Origin: Cryptomeria japonica
Taxonomy: Eukaryota > Streptophyta > Pinopsida > Cupressales > Cupressaceae
Reading direction: 5' to 3'
DNA: 64,000 bases
NCBI RefSeq assembly: GCF_030272615.1
Contig: NC_081415.1
Span: 192,104,270-192,168,269, forward strand
The first letter of the stretch is position 1, and every line of letters begins with the position of its first letter. The position numbers and the translations under genes are program-made. Of this stretch, positions 45,613 to 57,050 are shown one piece after another. Under the pieces are notes generated by a model. The model was not told the origin of the DNA and ran no database searches. It saw only the letters and a list, made by a program, of their open reading frames with translations.

Positions 45613-46205
45613 GTATTAAAAAGGGTCATAAAAAAGTGGGTGCTAAAAAGGGTTCTAAAAATGGATCATAAAAAAGAAACTAAAATTGAGTACTAAAAAT
45701 GCTCCTAAAAATGAGTACTAAAAACGGATCATGTCATAAAAATAAATCATAAAAATGGGTACTAAAAATAGATCATAAAGATAAATCATAAAAAATGGCT
45801 CATTAAAATAGATATCTTAAAATTGGGTCATAAAAAAGGGAACTAAAAATGGGCCATCAAAATGGATACAAAAAATGGTTACTAAAAATGGGTCATAAAA
45901 AAGAGTCATCAAAATAAATTAAAAAAGGGGTAGCTAAAAATAAATCATTAAAATGGGTACCAAAAGTAGGTCATTAAAAATGAGTACTAAATTAGGTCAT
46001 TAAAATAGATATCCTAAAATTGGGTCATAAGAAAGATAACTAAAAATGGGTCATCAAAATGGTTACTAAAAATGGATCATAAAAATGAGTCATCAAAATA
46101 AATGAAAAAATGGGTAACTAAAAATGAATCATAAAAATGGATCATTAAAAATGAGTACTAAATTAGGTCATAAAAAATGGGTACTAAAAATGGTCATCAA
46201 ATAGA
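45613..46205 (+). repeat. Minisatellite of 'aaaaatgggtcat' and 'aaaaatgggtact' words
   Basis: About 35 alternating copies of a 13-18 bp word (gggtcataaaaa, gggtactaaaaa, gatcataaaaa). It begins directly at the poly(A) end and probably grew from it. Confidence 0.9.
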
Positions 46206-46548
46206 CATACATCCTAAGTGCATGATATGAGTTTCATGCAAGCTTGAAACAAATAATCGATAACTATATCACATATACATAAGAATGAATGCCACCAATC
46301 ATTATGAATAAACAAGTACACAACTATTTTAAATGCCTAATCTACACCTAACCATTATGAATGCTTAGTTTTATTGTGTATTGAGGCCAGTGACAATAAG
46401 TTACATGCAATTGTCATGCGTAAGAATCAATCTCACTCAACCATGATGTATGAACAGACACACTAGACACAACATACAAGTTTAGTTTGACTTTTGAACA
46501 AAAACCATATAGAGTCACTATCAATCAACCATGATGCATAATCTTTTA
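46206..46548. other. AT-rich spacer
   Basis: No gene seen. The phrases 'catgatgaataaacaagtac', 'catgcaa.ttgtcatgc' and 'aacaaaatccatataactcaat' recur loosely from here to 48.0 kb, suggesting an old, diverged tandem region. Confidence 0.5.
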
Positions 46549-46918
46549 ACATACAATGGTAATATAATCAATGTTATTTGACCATAACATGACCCTAACA
46601 CATGCAAACTAAGGCATGTCATAAAACTTGATGCCAGACTATTTGAGAAAAAACAAGTAATAGAATTTGTGGCACATGGTTAATGTAATGCAAAAGAACA
46701 CCAAACACTCAATAATGGTTAGATCTACAACTCTATAATTTTTTTTTATATAATCAATGTTATTTGACCATAATATGACCGTAATACATGCAAACTAAGG
46801 CATGTCATAAAACTTGATGCCATACTATTTGAGAAAAAACAAGTAATAGAATTTGTGGTACATGGTTAATGTAATGCAAAAGAACACCAAACACTCAATA
46901 ATGGTTAGATCTACAAAT
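46549..46918. repeat. Tandem duplication of about 188 bp
   Basis: 'taatcaatgttatttgaccata' through 'ggttagatctacaa' at 46563-46733 recurs at 46751-46918 with few changes. Confidence 0.85.
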
Positions 46919-47468
46919 TAGCTATAATTTTTTTATATATAATCCATAAGGCTCAGCTAATCATTAAGTTGTTCACATGCAATTATCACTTACTCCATGA
47001 ATAGGCACCTTAAGTAATTCATATGAGTTTCATGCAAGTTTGAAACAAAATCCATATAACTCAATCACATATATACCATATAAACTTTTTAAAAGTAATA
47101 AATACAACTTAATCATGTTTTATAATCATAATGCACAAGAGTGAATTTCACTATTGTTTATGAATGAATAAGCATAGTAATCATTGTGAATCTACATCTA
47201 AATATTATAGATACTTAGTTTTATTGTGTATTGAAGTTAGTGACAAGATTCATACAATTGTCATGCACAACAACTACTCTAACTTGGCCATGATATATGA
47301 ATAAGCACACTAGACAAACCATAAGAGTTTAATTTATTTTTTAAACAAAAACCATTTATCAATAATGACACATATATTACAATACCCATCATATAAATTT
47401 ATATAAGAAACATGCACAAGAGTTAATCTTATCAACCATGATGCATGGAAAAACATACTAAGCACACC

Positions 47469-47935
47469 ATATAAGTTTGGTACAACCTTCAAACAAAACA
47501 CATTCAACTCAATGACATGTGTTATTAAAACATGCAAATAAATCCATACAAATAAATTAGATGCAACATTGAAACCTTCATACAAAAGCTATACAATCAT
47601 CATGTAGAAGAGTAAATATCATGCAACCATGATGAATAAACAAGTATAATAAGAACACATGGTAGGAATTAGACACAACCTTCAAAAAACACACTAAACA
47701 CACCATAAAAGTTTGTTGCAACCTTCAAACAAAACCCATTCAACTCAATGACATGTGCTATTAAAACATTCAAACAAATCCATACAAATAAATTAGATGC
47801 ATCATTAAAGCCTTCATACAAAAGCTATACAATAATCGTGTAGAAGAGTGAATGTCATGAAACCATGATGAATAAACAAGTGCATTAAGAACACATGGTC
47901 GGAATTAGAGAACAACCTTTAAACAAAATCCATAT
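47469..47935. repeat. Tandem duplication of about 233 bp
   Basis: 'accatataagtttggtacaacc' at 47469 and 'accataaaagtttgttgcaacc' at 47702 start two similar units that include 'caactcaatgacatgtg' and 'gaagagt.aat.tcatg.aaccatgatgaataaacaagt'. Confidence 0.8.
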
Positions 47936-48599
47936 AACTCAATGATATATACACTATCCAAATAAAAAATGAAACCCATACAATTTATAACACTAGAACG
48001 TAAATTTTATTAATCATTATTGGCTATTAAGCATACTAAAGATACAATTTAGCACACTAGAACATAATATCATTAATCGTGATTTATGATCCATACAAAT
48101 TAATGTCATTTAGCCATTACACAAATGCATCATAAATTAAATAATTAAATAATTTGAAAAATACCAAAAAATAAAATAAAACGAAAAAATATTTCTATTA
48201 AATACAAGTGAAAGTAGTTATTATTTTAAAATTTCATTGATCATACATATAAAAGATATATTTACAATTGTTGAATTAGTAATGATTAAACTACTTTAAT
48301 TAGTTTTCAAAATAAATATTTGATTAACCAAATGATTTAGTTAAATTAATTTTGAAAATAGAAAAATTAATTAAAAAACATTTTAAAAAACCAATAATAA
48401 AGACCCTCCTAAGAAAAGAAAAGAAAAATTTAATTAATTTAATTGTTAAGGAATGTTTACAAATAATTTAGGTCTTCATCAATACACAAATATATTTATA
48501 GCTAAAATATGGGCATTTTTTGAACCTCACACATTTCACACCTAACATTAATAAACTTCTTAACATCAAAATCATTAGAGGATGTATATATAATGTATA
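47936..48599. other. AT-rich spacer
   Basis: Nothing supportable. Confidence 0.5.
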
Positions 48600-49005
48600 T
48601 ATTTATTATCCAAAAATATTTGTTTCACTTGTCATTTATATTCTTTTAACCAACTCTATAGTTTATGAGATAAGTAAAAATATATTTGAAAGAAAACCAA
48701 GAATAAAATCAATACATGAATAGCACATTTTTTATTATAAAAAAAAAAACAAAAAAAAACCTAATAATAAAACAATTTGTATAAGAATAAAATATCTGTT
48801 TCACTTGTCATTTATATCTAATGTGAATATTTAATATTTAAAAATATTTGTTTCACTTGTCATTTATATTCTTTTAATAGACTCTAAAACTTATGAGATA
48901 AATAAAACTATATCTGAAAAAAATTCAAAAATAAAATCAATATATGAATAGTACATTTTTAATTATTAAAAAAAAAAACCTAATAATAAAACAATTTGTA
49001 TAAAA
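48600..49005. repeat. Duplication of about 180 bp (offset about 226 bp)
   Basis: 'ccaaaaatatttgtttcacttgtcatttatattcttttaa' through 'cctaataataaaacaatttgtat' at about 48608-48782 recurs at about 48834-49004. Confidence 0.8.
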
Positions 49006-50355
49006 AAAGAAATGTTTTATAAAAATCTTTAATCAAAATAAATTTCAAATATATAATTTTGATTTATAATAGGAAAAGAGTCAATATGAGGAAGGTTTGT
49101 TGAAGATAAAGAACAACCCGATGGAACAAATAAGCACAAGAGAGTAGTCAAAACAATGCATTGCTAGAAGGAAACGGCTCCAATTTCAGAACTTATGAAT
49201 CCTGCTAGTGTTAAGAAATGGAATAGGAAATGATGAGGGGATGAAAGAGTACAGGTGAATTAATAAATGGAATTGACTAGAAAGACTAATCTGGTGACAA
49301 TCTTAAATGGAGGGAATTTTGCTATAATTATAATTTGGCACTCATAATCACAAATAATTACACTCAAATGATTGGAATATATATAATTGATATTCCAATC
49401 ATTTATAAAATATCACTGTTGCATGACACATGTATACTTAAAGTGGATATGAAAACAAACATGCAAAGTTAGATCGCGAGTCCAGTGAAGGTCTTCCCTG
49501 CTTGGATACGTATTCAATTGTGAATGGATAGATAAGATCAATAACTGAATAAATGAAAACCTAATGTGATGTGTCCCAAAATAAAGATCGTATGAAATGC
49601 ACAAAAAGGATTTACTAAGATGGCTTTAGGAACTTTCATATTACCTAATGCACACGGTGGTTTAAATAGCAAGTCTATTATACCCCTATAATGTATCAAA
49701 ATTTCAAATGTAACATGCACAGATCAGTTCTAAACAATTAGCTCTGGGAAAGTTTAGAAAGTGACAAGTTTTGCAACCTATGACAATTTGTAGTCACTAT
49801 TAACAATTAGTTAATAGAAGTATAACATGATTAATATGTAAGTGGATTTTGGGGTGAGGTGTGTCTTTAAGTTTTTAAGGATTATGATATATTTTTAATT
49901 CATTTTGGAACCACTATAATAAAATAAGTTTATTTTTTATAACAAATCAGATAATAAGATTAGACTTTTTCAATAAATTGTGTAATTTATTTGTATCAAT
50001 ATTTTAGATTAAATTTAATGATCTGACATCTAAATGAAGATGAAAAGTAGATTAGATTGTAGATTAGTCTTCCTAAATATTATATGAGAGAGATAGGGAA
50101 AAAGGTGAAGAGAATGAGAAAAAATGATGGATTGTAGTATTTGAGGAAACTAATCCACAATCTAATTTAATTTTCTTCCTCACTTTGTTGATGGATCATT
50201 GAATGTGATCCAAAACATTAATACAAAAAATTAGGCAATTTACTCCAAATACATGTTTTTATCTTCATGAACTTAAAAAACGATGTCTTAAATCACATAA
50301 TTTTTATCGAATCAACAAATAGACAATCTCAGTTGTTACTTCAAATAGTACTCAC
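49006..50355. other. AT-rich intergenic sequence
   Basis: No gene, RNA gene or element terminus seen. Frames at 49413-49720 are short and unsupported. Confidence 0.5.
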
Positions 50356-52953
50356 CGAATTAACATCACAGCTCCTTATAGTTGATCCAATTTGAATTGA
50401 TAAGTCATATGCTTTCTGACATGTCAGCCACACATGTTTTCCTTCCTGGGCAAGGAAGAAATAAAGTAAATTGAAAAATAACAAATGGACCAACAGACCC
50501 AGATATACTAACACAATGAAATCAGCAGTAGAAAATGGGCATTACTGAAACTGAATTGAGCATTCAAAGCTGAAATGTATTTTCTTAGTTCTATTTTGGA
50601 TTTGCCATGATGAATTTACCTTCCATATGTTTCTAGTTCAGAATGAAACAGAGGGATACAGTCCAACATATTCTCACTACTTGGCAGGAATTGTACATCT
50701 TGAACTCTGTTCCATAGAACCACCACTACTCACTTGTTGGAAAGGGAACCAATTTATATCTATAATAATAAGAATATTTAATTAATTAATAAATACATCA
50801 AAAATAGATTATGATCCCTGCAAGAATAATTTACACATAAAATACTACTTTCATATGCAGAATATTATTTCCCATTACCTTGCACTGTCAGAGGTGTCCA
50901 TACAGCCAGAACTAAATTTTCTTTAGTTTGTTCATGTTGGCATTACTTTATCAGTCTGAAACAGTAAATGTGAATTATTGGGATTCCAAAGGATGTAAGA
51001 AGTAGTTATTCGATACAAAAGAAAACGAGACAAGATAGACGTCTGTCAAAAAGAAACAAAATTCAATTTTCACTTCATAATATGGCAGTAAGGTTAATTC
51101 ATAAAAACCAGAAATGCACCCAACAGATTATTAGAGGGATCATGCTTCTTAAATTAGATTATATCTAGTTTTACCGATCCATCCACCAGTTTGTGCATAC
51201 CGTGCAAGTTCATTGTTCAGATCAGCCTGAAATGTTACGCTGAAAAATATAGAGAAAATCAGCCTCAAATTCATTTAAATTCAAGCAAGAAGAATACAAT
51301 TGAGATCAAAAGCTCTGAGATGTCTTTCTAATTGTTTAGTACAGCAAAAGAGGTGTCTATTTGACCTCAATCTCCCGTGTTGTTTTCCAACTATTTCCAA
51401 TTATTTAAGTCCATGTAGCAAGAACTGTTGTTCCCCTGAATCATAACCACAAAGACTGAACATTTCATCACCAGTTCCTAAGAAATCAGATTCTGTTAGT
51501 TCTTGAACTTAGAGACACGCTACCATTCCTAAATGTCAGCTCTCTCGCAAATTTTCAAGATGAAAATAGAAAATGGAATGCATAACCCCTTTCTAAGATA
51601 AAGGGAAGGGTATAAGGGGGGGTGTATGATGTCATTCTTTCTCATCAATCAGCAGTGGCGAATCACCTTTCCATTTTCAATCTCACAGTGGCCTAGTATT
51701 TGGTTATGTGGTCGTTTCTGGACAGCTTGGCTACAAAATATGGCATAAACATAGTTGAGATGTCAGCATTTGTGTGACAGACAATGGAGCAATGTATGGT
51801 AGTAGGTACCGATGGAATAATAAATGCCTCAGGATGTCATATCATATGCAAGCCTTTGCAAGAGGTAATATTTCCACTTCAAGAATAACATGGCATAAAA
51901 AATATTTGAAAAATATTATCTTGTCCAGATTCTCCATTCATATCATATTCTTTTGCTTGCTTCAATTCTTCTTGGATATGCGACTTTCCCTATCCCTAAA
52001 GTATTCGCTAGTTCTCCCTCTCTAGCATAATAGCATTACGTCTTTTCCTCTATTTAATTTTACTTCCCAGATTAAATGCATACTGGGATCTTTGATACAA
52101 TGTAGTGTCAAACTGCTAGTTCATCATGTATCTACGAACTCATCAAAATTTTGATTGACTTGCTCGTCAATCCTGCACATAGCGACTGTGATTTATAATT
52201 TTATAAAACATATTTACTCTTCAACAAAAAAAACTAAATTTGTACTAAGTTCTAAAATTGCCTAGGCAAACTCTGGTGGTAAGTCTTAAGAGTAGGAATT
52301 TGGTCCACAAATGCTTTATGATATTTTTCAGAATCTGATTTTCCCCTTATGTTACCTTGTGACATCCTTCTGCAAGTCCTCCTACCATATGGCCACATGG
52401 AATTTCACAAACACTGAAGATTTCATCATCAGTTCCTACGAAATCAGATTCTGTGGATAAGAAAACAGAATTTGGAATGCAAAAAATTGAAGACCTTGAA
52501 GCTAAAAAAACTAAAAATATCAACAGAACGGGGTACGAATTCAACAGACACCGGACTGAAGGAATCTGTACATCAATCTGAAACCCTGACAGATTCCATT
52601 AAGATCAAAATCACAGGAGCAAGTTGAAACCCTAGCAAATTCCAAGGTTACCATGAACCTAGACTTGAAAAGCACTGTGAATTCCATGGACAATGAAACA
52701 AATAGCACAAGCAATCTAGAATCCGCTACAAATTCTAGAGAAAGTAAAACTTGAGGAATTCAGATTCTACGAGCATACAAACGCATAACACAGAGATCTT
52801 GGCAAATTCAGAAAAGGCAGAATAAGAGAAAAAATTAGAAAGCACAAAAGAAAGTACCTTCCAAAGTTCTTCACAGACAGATAAAAAGGAAGCAGAGTCC
52901 CTGGCAACAGAAACCCTGAATAATTCAACAGACACGGAGATGGAGAGCGACAT
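50356..52953 (-). CDS. Possible host gene or pseudogene, exon chain of unknown function
   Basis: Splice-consistent minus-strand blocks: 50879-about 50950 (ENLVLAVWTPLTVQ, donor caag|gtaat), 50734-50759 (INWFPFQQ, 26 nt, donor gtgagt), 50356-50445 (EGKHVWLTCQKAYDLS..., exactly 30 codons between CAG and GTGAGT). These three join in phase (1+26 nt, then 90 nt). Others: 51175-51226 (ADLNNELARYAQTGGWI), 52356-52450 (ESDFVGTDDEIFSVCEIP) with a diverged second copy at about 51430-51494 (ESDFLGTGDEMFSLCG), and a possible first exon 52858-52953 (MSLSISVSVELF, 32 codons). The phase does not fit between the first exon and the next, and a stop lies upstream of ENLVLAV, so decay or missed exons are likely. 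No family recognised. Confidence 0.35.
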
Positions 52954-53463
52954 TTCTGCTGAGAAACCTAGAAAATAGGAGGAAGAATGGGAAAGAAAAT
53001 CAGAGGAAGAAGAATAAAGAAACTCAGAGGAACAAGAGGATCGGTTCAAGAATTTAGGGAACTTCCATGGAAGAATCACGACACGGTAGAGAAGGTTGCA
53101 GACCATTTGGCTAGATATGGACAATTTCTGTTGCTTTTTTGCAGTCACTTTTCCGTAGAAAGGAGAAGCCTATGAAGAATCTTTTGTAGGAGACATGTGC
53201 TCCACATGAAGCATTTGAATCACAACTTTGTGGCATGCTCTGTAATCATGGATGGGCATCCACAAATTGGGTTTACAAATTATTCCATGGAGATTCTTAA
53301 GCAAGAACAATTGACAGCTGTAAATCTAACTCATCACTCATTGGAAACATCCTGCCAGTCTGAGGTACAAGTGGAGCTTTAGATCATGGAATGTACTATT
53401 AAAACATCAGACAAACAAATAGCTCGAATGTTATTTTTCTTGACTACCATGATATATTTATAC

Positions 53464-53777
53464 ATGGCTACAACTGTACGCCTTATAAAAGGGCATTTAA
53501 ATCCATTAAAAGAAAATAAACCTACAGCAGGAAATATGTGGAAGCTACAACAGGAATATGAATCATTTGACAAAATTTCATCAACAACATTTCACTTTTT
53601 GGAATGCAATCATTGTTGAACATGGCTACAACTGTACGCCTTATAAAAGGGCATGTAAATCCATTAAAAGAAAATAAACCTACAGCAGGAAATGTGGAAG
53701 CTACAGCAGGAATATGAATCATTTGACAAAAATTCCTCAACAACATTTCATTTTATGGAATGTAATCATTGTTGAAC
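53464..53777. repeat. Tandem duplication of about 158 bp
   Basis: 'catggctacaactgtacgcc' at 53464 and at 53622 start two nearly identical units ending 'gcaatcattgttgaa' and 'gtaatcattgttgaa'. No coding evidence. Confidence 0.9.
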
Positions 53778-53896
53778 ATGCACAGAATGACTTGATAAGC
53801 TAAAGTATTTTGCAAGCCAACTGTAAATCCAAATTCATCCAATTAATGCGAATCTTTGGAACAGGGTATGGAAACCTATTAGAAAATAAAAGCAAT

Positions 53897-54270
53897 TTCA
53901 AAACAATCAAAAGTGAATTTGAATACATACCAGGGCTTTGAATGTTATAAGAGGAGTCACATCAACACGCTTGGAATTCCCGGTTACGCAGTCCCCAGTA
54001 AACATAATCTCTATCCTCATCCAGCTCAAATTAAAAGAAAAATGATCACATAATAATGCAGGAAAAACTTAAAAAAAGAAAAAAGAAGAACAGAACAAAC
54101 AGAAAACTCCATTTCAAAACAATCAAAAGTGAATTTGAATACATACCAGGGCTTTGAATGTTGTAAGAGAAAGTCACATCAACACGCTTGGAATTCCCGG
54201 TTATGCAGTCCCTAGCAAACATAATCTCTATCCTGATCCAGTTAAAATTAAAAGAATAATGCAGAAAAAA
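53897..54270. repeat. Duplication of about 150 bp (offset about 216 bp) including an exon-like block
   Basis: 'tcaaaacaatcaaaagtgaatttgaatacataccagggctttgaatgtt' through 'ctctatcct.atccag' occurs twice. Both copies contain 'tcaacacgcttggaattcccggtta'. Confidence 0.9.
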
Positions 54271-54327
54271 CTGAGAAAAAAGAAAAAAGAAAAGAACAGA
54301 ACAAACAGAAGGCATGGCCATGGTCAA
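54147..54327 (-). CDS. Possible first exon of a host gene
   Basis: ATG at 54327 (MTMAMPSVCSVLFFFLFSQF) gives a hydrophobic, signal-peptide-like start, then IEIMFARDCITGNSKRVDVT ending at a GTATGT donor (54146). A 'gtttctttctctgtttgtgc' leader precedes the ATG. The second copy of the block (about 53931-54010) encodes a related GDCVTGNSKRVDVTPL segment with a shift. It may belong with the exon chain at 50.4-52.95 kb. Product unknown. Confidence 0.3.
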
Positions 54328-54399
54328 ACGAAAAAACAGAGCACAAACAGAGAAAGAAACTCCATTTCAATATGAGGAGGAGAAATCAAATTTAACTAT

Positions 54400-55690
54400 A
54401 ATTTGAATGCCGTTGGGTTAGGAGCGGGGTAACGGCTGTTCTTTTTTCCAGTTTGCTTTTTAAACTTAACGGTTGCCGTTCATACAAATGGATATTTTGG
54501 AATATAATGATTGAAACATAGGAACAGATATTTATCGTTGTCTGTTTGCCGTCTGTCAATTTTATTTTTCATTTTCATTTGGAATGACTTGCAACTAAGT
54601 TTATGCTAGGGTAACCTCCCTATACATTTTTTTTTTGTCTTAGAGTTGTGTATGTCAATATTTTAGTTAGTTTTATTCTTTTATTTAGTGTTTTTAGATG
54701 TGAAATTAAAATTGATCATTTATTTTCAATTATTGACTTTTTGTTTGGTTTTTTGAGGTGTTGGAAGCTACATTAAATGATCAATTAAAGATCTGTAAAA
54801 ATTAGTCATGAAATGCTTTTACTATTTTGTCTCTTGATTCCATTTTGTTTTTTTAATATAGCACTATTTATCCTCCTAATATAAATATGGTGTAACAAAT
54901 GTGAGATGGTGTTCTCACGCATTTTTTGATTTGTTCCTATCTTGAAATGTTCAGTTATAATAACGTACCCCTAAATTATATCTTAAAAAGCTCCAACATG
55001 AAATTTTACTCGTAATCCTAAATTATATATTGTAATCATTGGATCATAATAATAGCATACTTGCAATGGAAAATGAGGAATGTATAAAATAAAATCTCAA
55101 CACAACATTGTAATAATTTAATACTCATGTCTCTTATGTTGAGGGTTTAAAGACTTTTTAAAAAAAAAATTGGAAATATATTTATAGAAATTGGGGAGCA
55201 TGGTACATTTCAAAATGTATGGGTATGGCAATAAAATTTGAATTTATAATTTTATCTTGGCATTGTTCTTAGTATATGGTTGTTAACATTCTATGAACTA
55301 TTTTTGAATGAAAATGCGATTTAGTGCTACAATAAGTTTTAATCTTCTTTGGTCTTTGTGAACAATTATAGATGGGCATTTGTTATGATTAATGCTACTA
55401 CAATTGTAACTATTTTATGTTGTAAGGTTACTATTGTTAAACAAAGAAAATTTTAATATTAGAATATTGATCTTCCATAATCATATTAGAATATTAATTT
55501 TTCATAATCTTTAGAGAAATCTTATTTTCCTTAAAAAATATATTATTAGAAATAACCAACATTTACTAAATTTTTAAGATACATAAAAAAGTGATTTTTT
55601 TTTTTCCATCATTACATTTTTCTAACAACAAAATTTTCACACCTACATTGATTTCCAATATTTTTAGCCGATAGGGTATTATTGTGGGGG
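54400..55690. other. AT-rich intergenic sequence
   Basis: No gene or repeat with clear boundaries. Confidence 0.5.
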
Positions 55691-55910
55691 AACCCCACAT
55701 GAAACGCATGGTATCCCACGCCGGTTTTCTCATGTAGCTTAATTTTCCAGTGGTTCGTCCTATTTTGCCCATAAATAGATACCGCTAACGCCAAAATCTG
55801 AAATCTTGACCTCCTATTTCTGGTTAAGCAGAAGGTTAGAGGGCTTAATGTCTTGGTCAACGATCTTCTGCCACTGGAGTTGCTTTAGCTTCTCCAACAT
55901 GTTTTGGTCT
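55690..55910 (-). pseudogene. Protein kinase fragment (MAPKK-like catalytic loop)
   Basis: The minus frame reads LEKLKQLQWQKIVDQDIKPSNLLLNQK, a stop, then EVKISDFGVSG (quoted in part). This is the kinase HRDIKPSNLLLN...G-E-V-K-I-S-D-F-G catalytic loop and DFG segment with His-Arg changed to Asp-Gln and a stop in the loop. The K-P-S-N-L-L plus DFGVS combination is typical of plant MAP kinase kinases. Only about 60 residues are recognisable and downstream sequence is shifted. A dead fragment. Confidence 0.65.
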
Positions 55911-56164
55911 ACATGAGGTTTGTTGGCCTCATAAGTACATTAACCTGGGGAACTATCGTGGGAACTATTGGGTGATCGTATGATTGTGCAAACATCATGG
56001 GAAAGGCAAGGATGCACCTATGTTTTAAGACTTGTGGCATTTTAGATACTTGTAATATTGAAATAATAGATGTAATGTTATATTGAAAAGATATTGTGTT
56101 GCATGTAAACATGGATCATTCATAAATTCTACTGAAGTGGAAATAGGTGTAACAACTTCCTTTA

Positions 56165-57050
56165 GGGCTGGCTTAAACATCACACACTAAGCTCTGACCA
56201 AGCTTAGGTGGCCGTGGGCCCAGTACTTTCATCTAACCATACATTCCCATCAATTCCGTCCAAATGAACAGCGTCGTTAACATTTGAATTTGAATTATTC
56301 TCGTGTAGAAGTCTTACTGTATGGAGAAAATAGGTTTCCATCCATATCGATGTTGATTTTTAGTGTACTCCCTTCTTGTGCCAAAATGGGAGCTTTTGGA
56401 AAGGGTAAACATCTAGCAAACCATAACATAAGGGCTTATCATAGTCGAACATGCTCTGGGAAATTTTATTACAATCGGAAATGCTTGGATAGACATTTAT
56501 ATGAAATGTGGAAGCATCGATGAGGTACATGAACTGTTTGACTTAATGCTTCCAAGCAATGTGGTCTTATGGAATGCTATGATTGCAAGATATGCCCGAA
56601 ACGAGTTTAATGAAAAACGTTCAAATGCTTTCACCCAAATGCGATTAGCAGGTGTAAAGCTCTGTTGACATCCTCCAGCCAGTAAGAAAATGGGAGCTTT
56701 GGAATAGGGTGTGGACGTCCATCACAAGATCAGTTGGTGTAGCTGCAATGACCTTGGTAGACATGTATACAAAATGTGTAGAAAAGGCACATGAATTGTT
56801 TGACAAAATGCCTGAGAGAAATATGCTCCCACAGAACGCCTGATTACAGGATATGAATAGAATGGGTTTGTGGCAAAGGTTTTAGAGACTTTCAATCAAA
56901 TGCAATTGTCAGGTCTAAAGCTTTGCCAACATCCTTCCAGCTTGTGCTAAATTGTAAGTTTTGAAAATGGCTAAGAACATCTATCAGAGGATAAATAATA
57001 GAGGAATTTTGTCACATGTTGTAGCTACAACTGCCATGGTACATATTTTT
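56165..57050 (+). pseudogene. PPR protein pseudogene (plus copy)
   Basis: Plus frames with shifts read DIYMKCGSIDEVHELFDLM, NVVLWNAMIARYARNEFNEK, FTQMRLAGVKLC, then a further repeat TLVDMYTKC..AHELFDKMPERN, and ETFNQMQLSGLKLC. These are plant PLS-type pentatricopeptide repeats, which normally bind organellar RNA. Stops and shifts break every repeat. The upstream flank (56165-56290) is also shared with the inverted copy at 62.8-63.3 kb, so a genomic segment was duplicated, not just the coding part. Confidence 0.8.

Noticed and set aside
48520-48723. 67-codon frame in the AT-rich duplication
   Set aside because: It lies across duplicated low-complexity sequence and is not kept open in the second unit.
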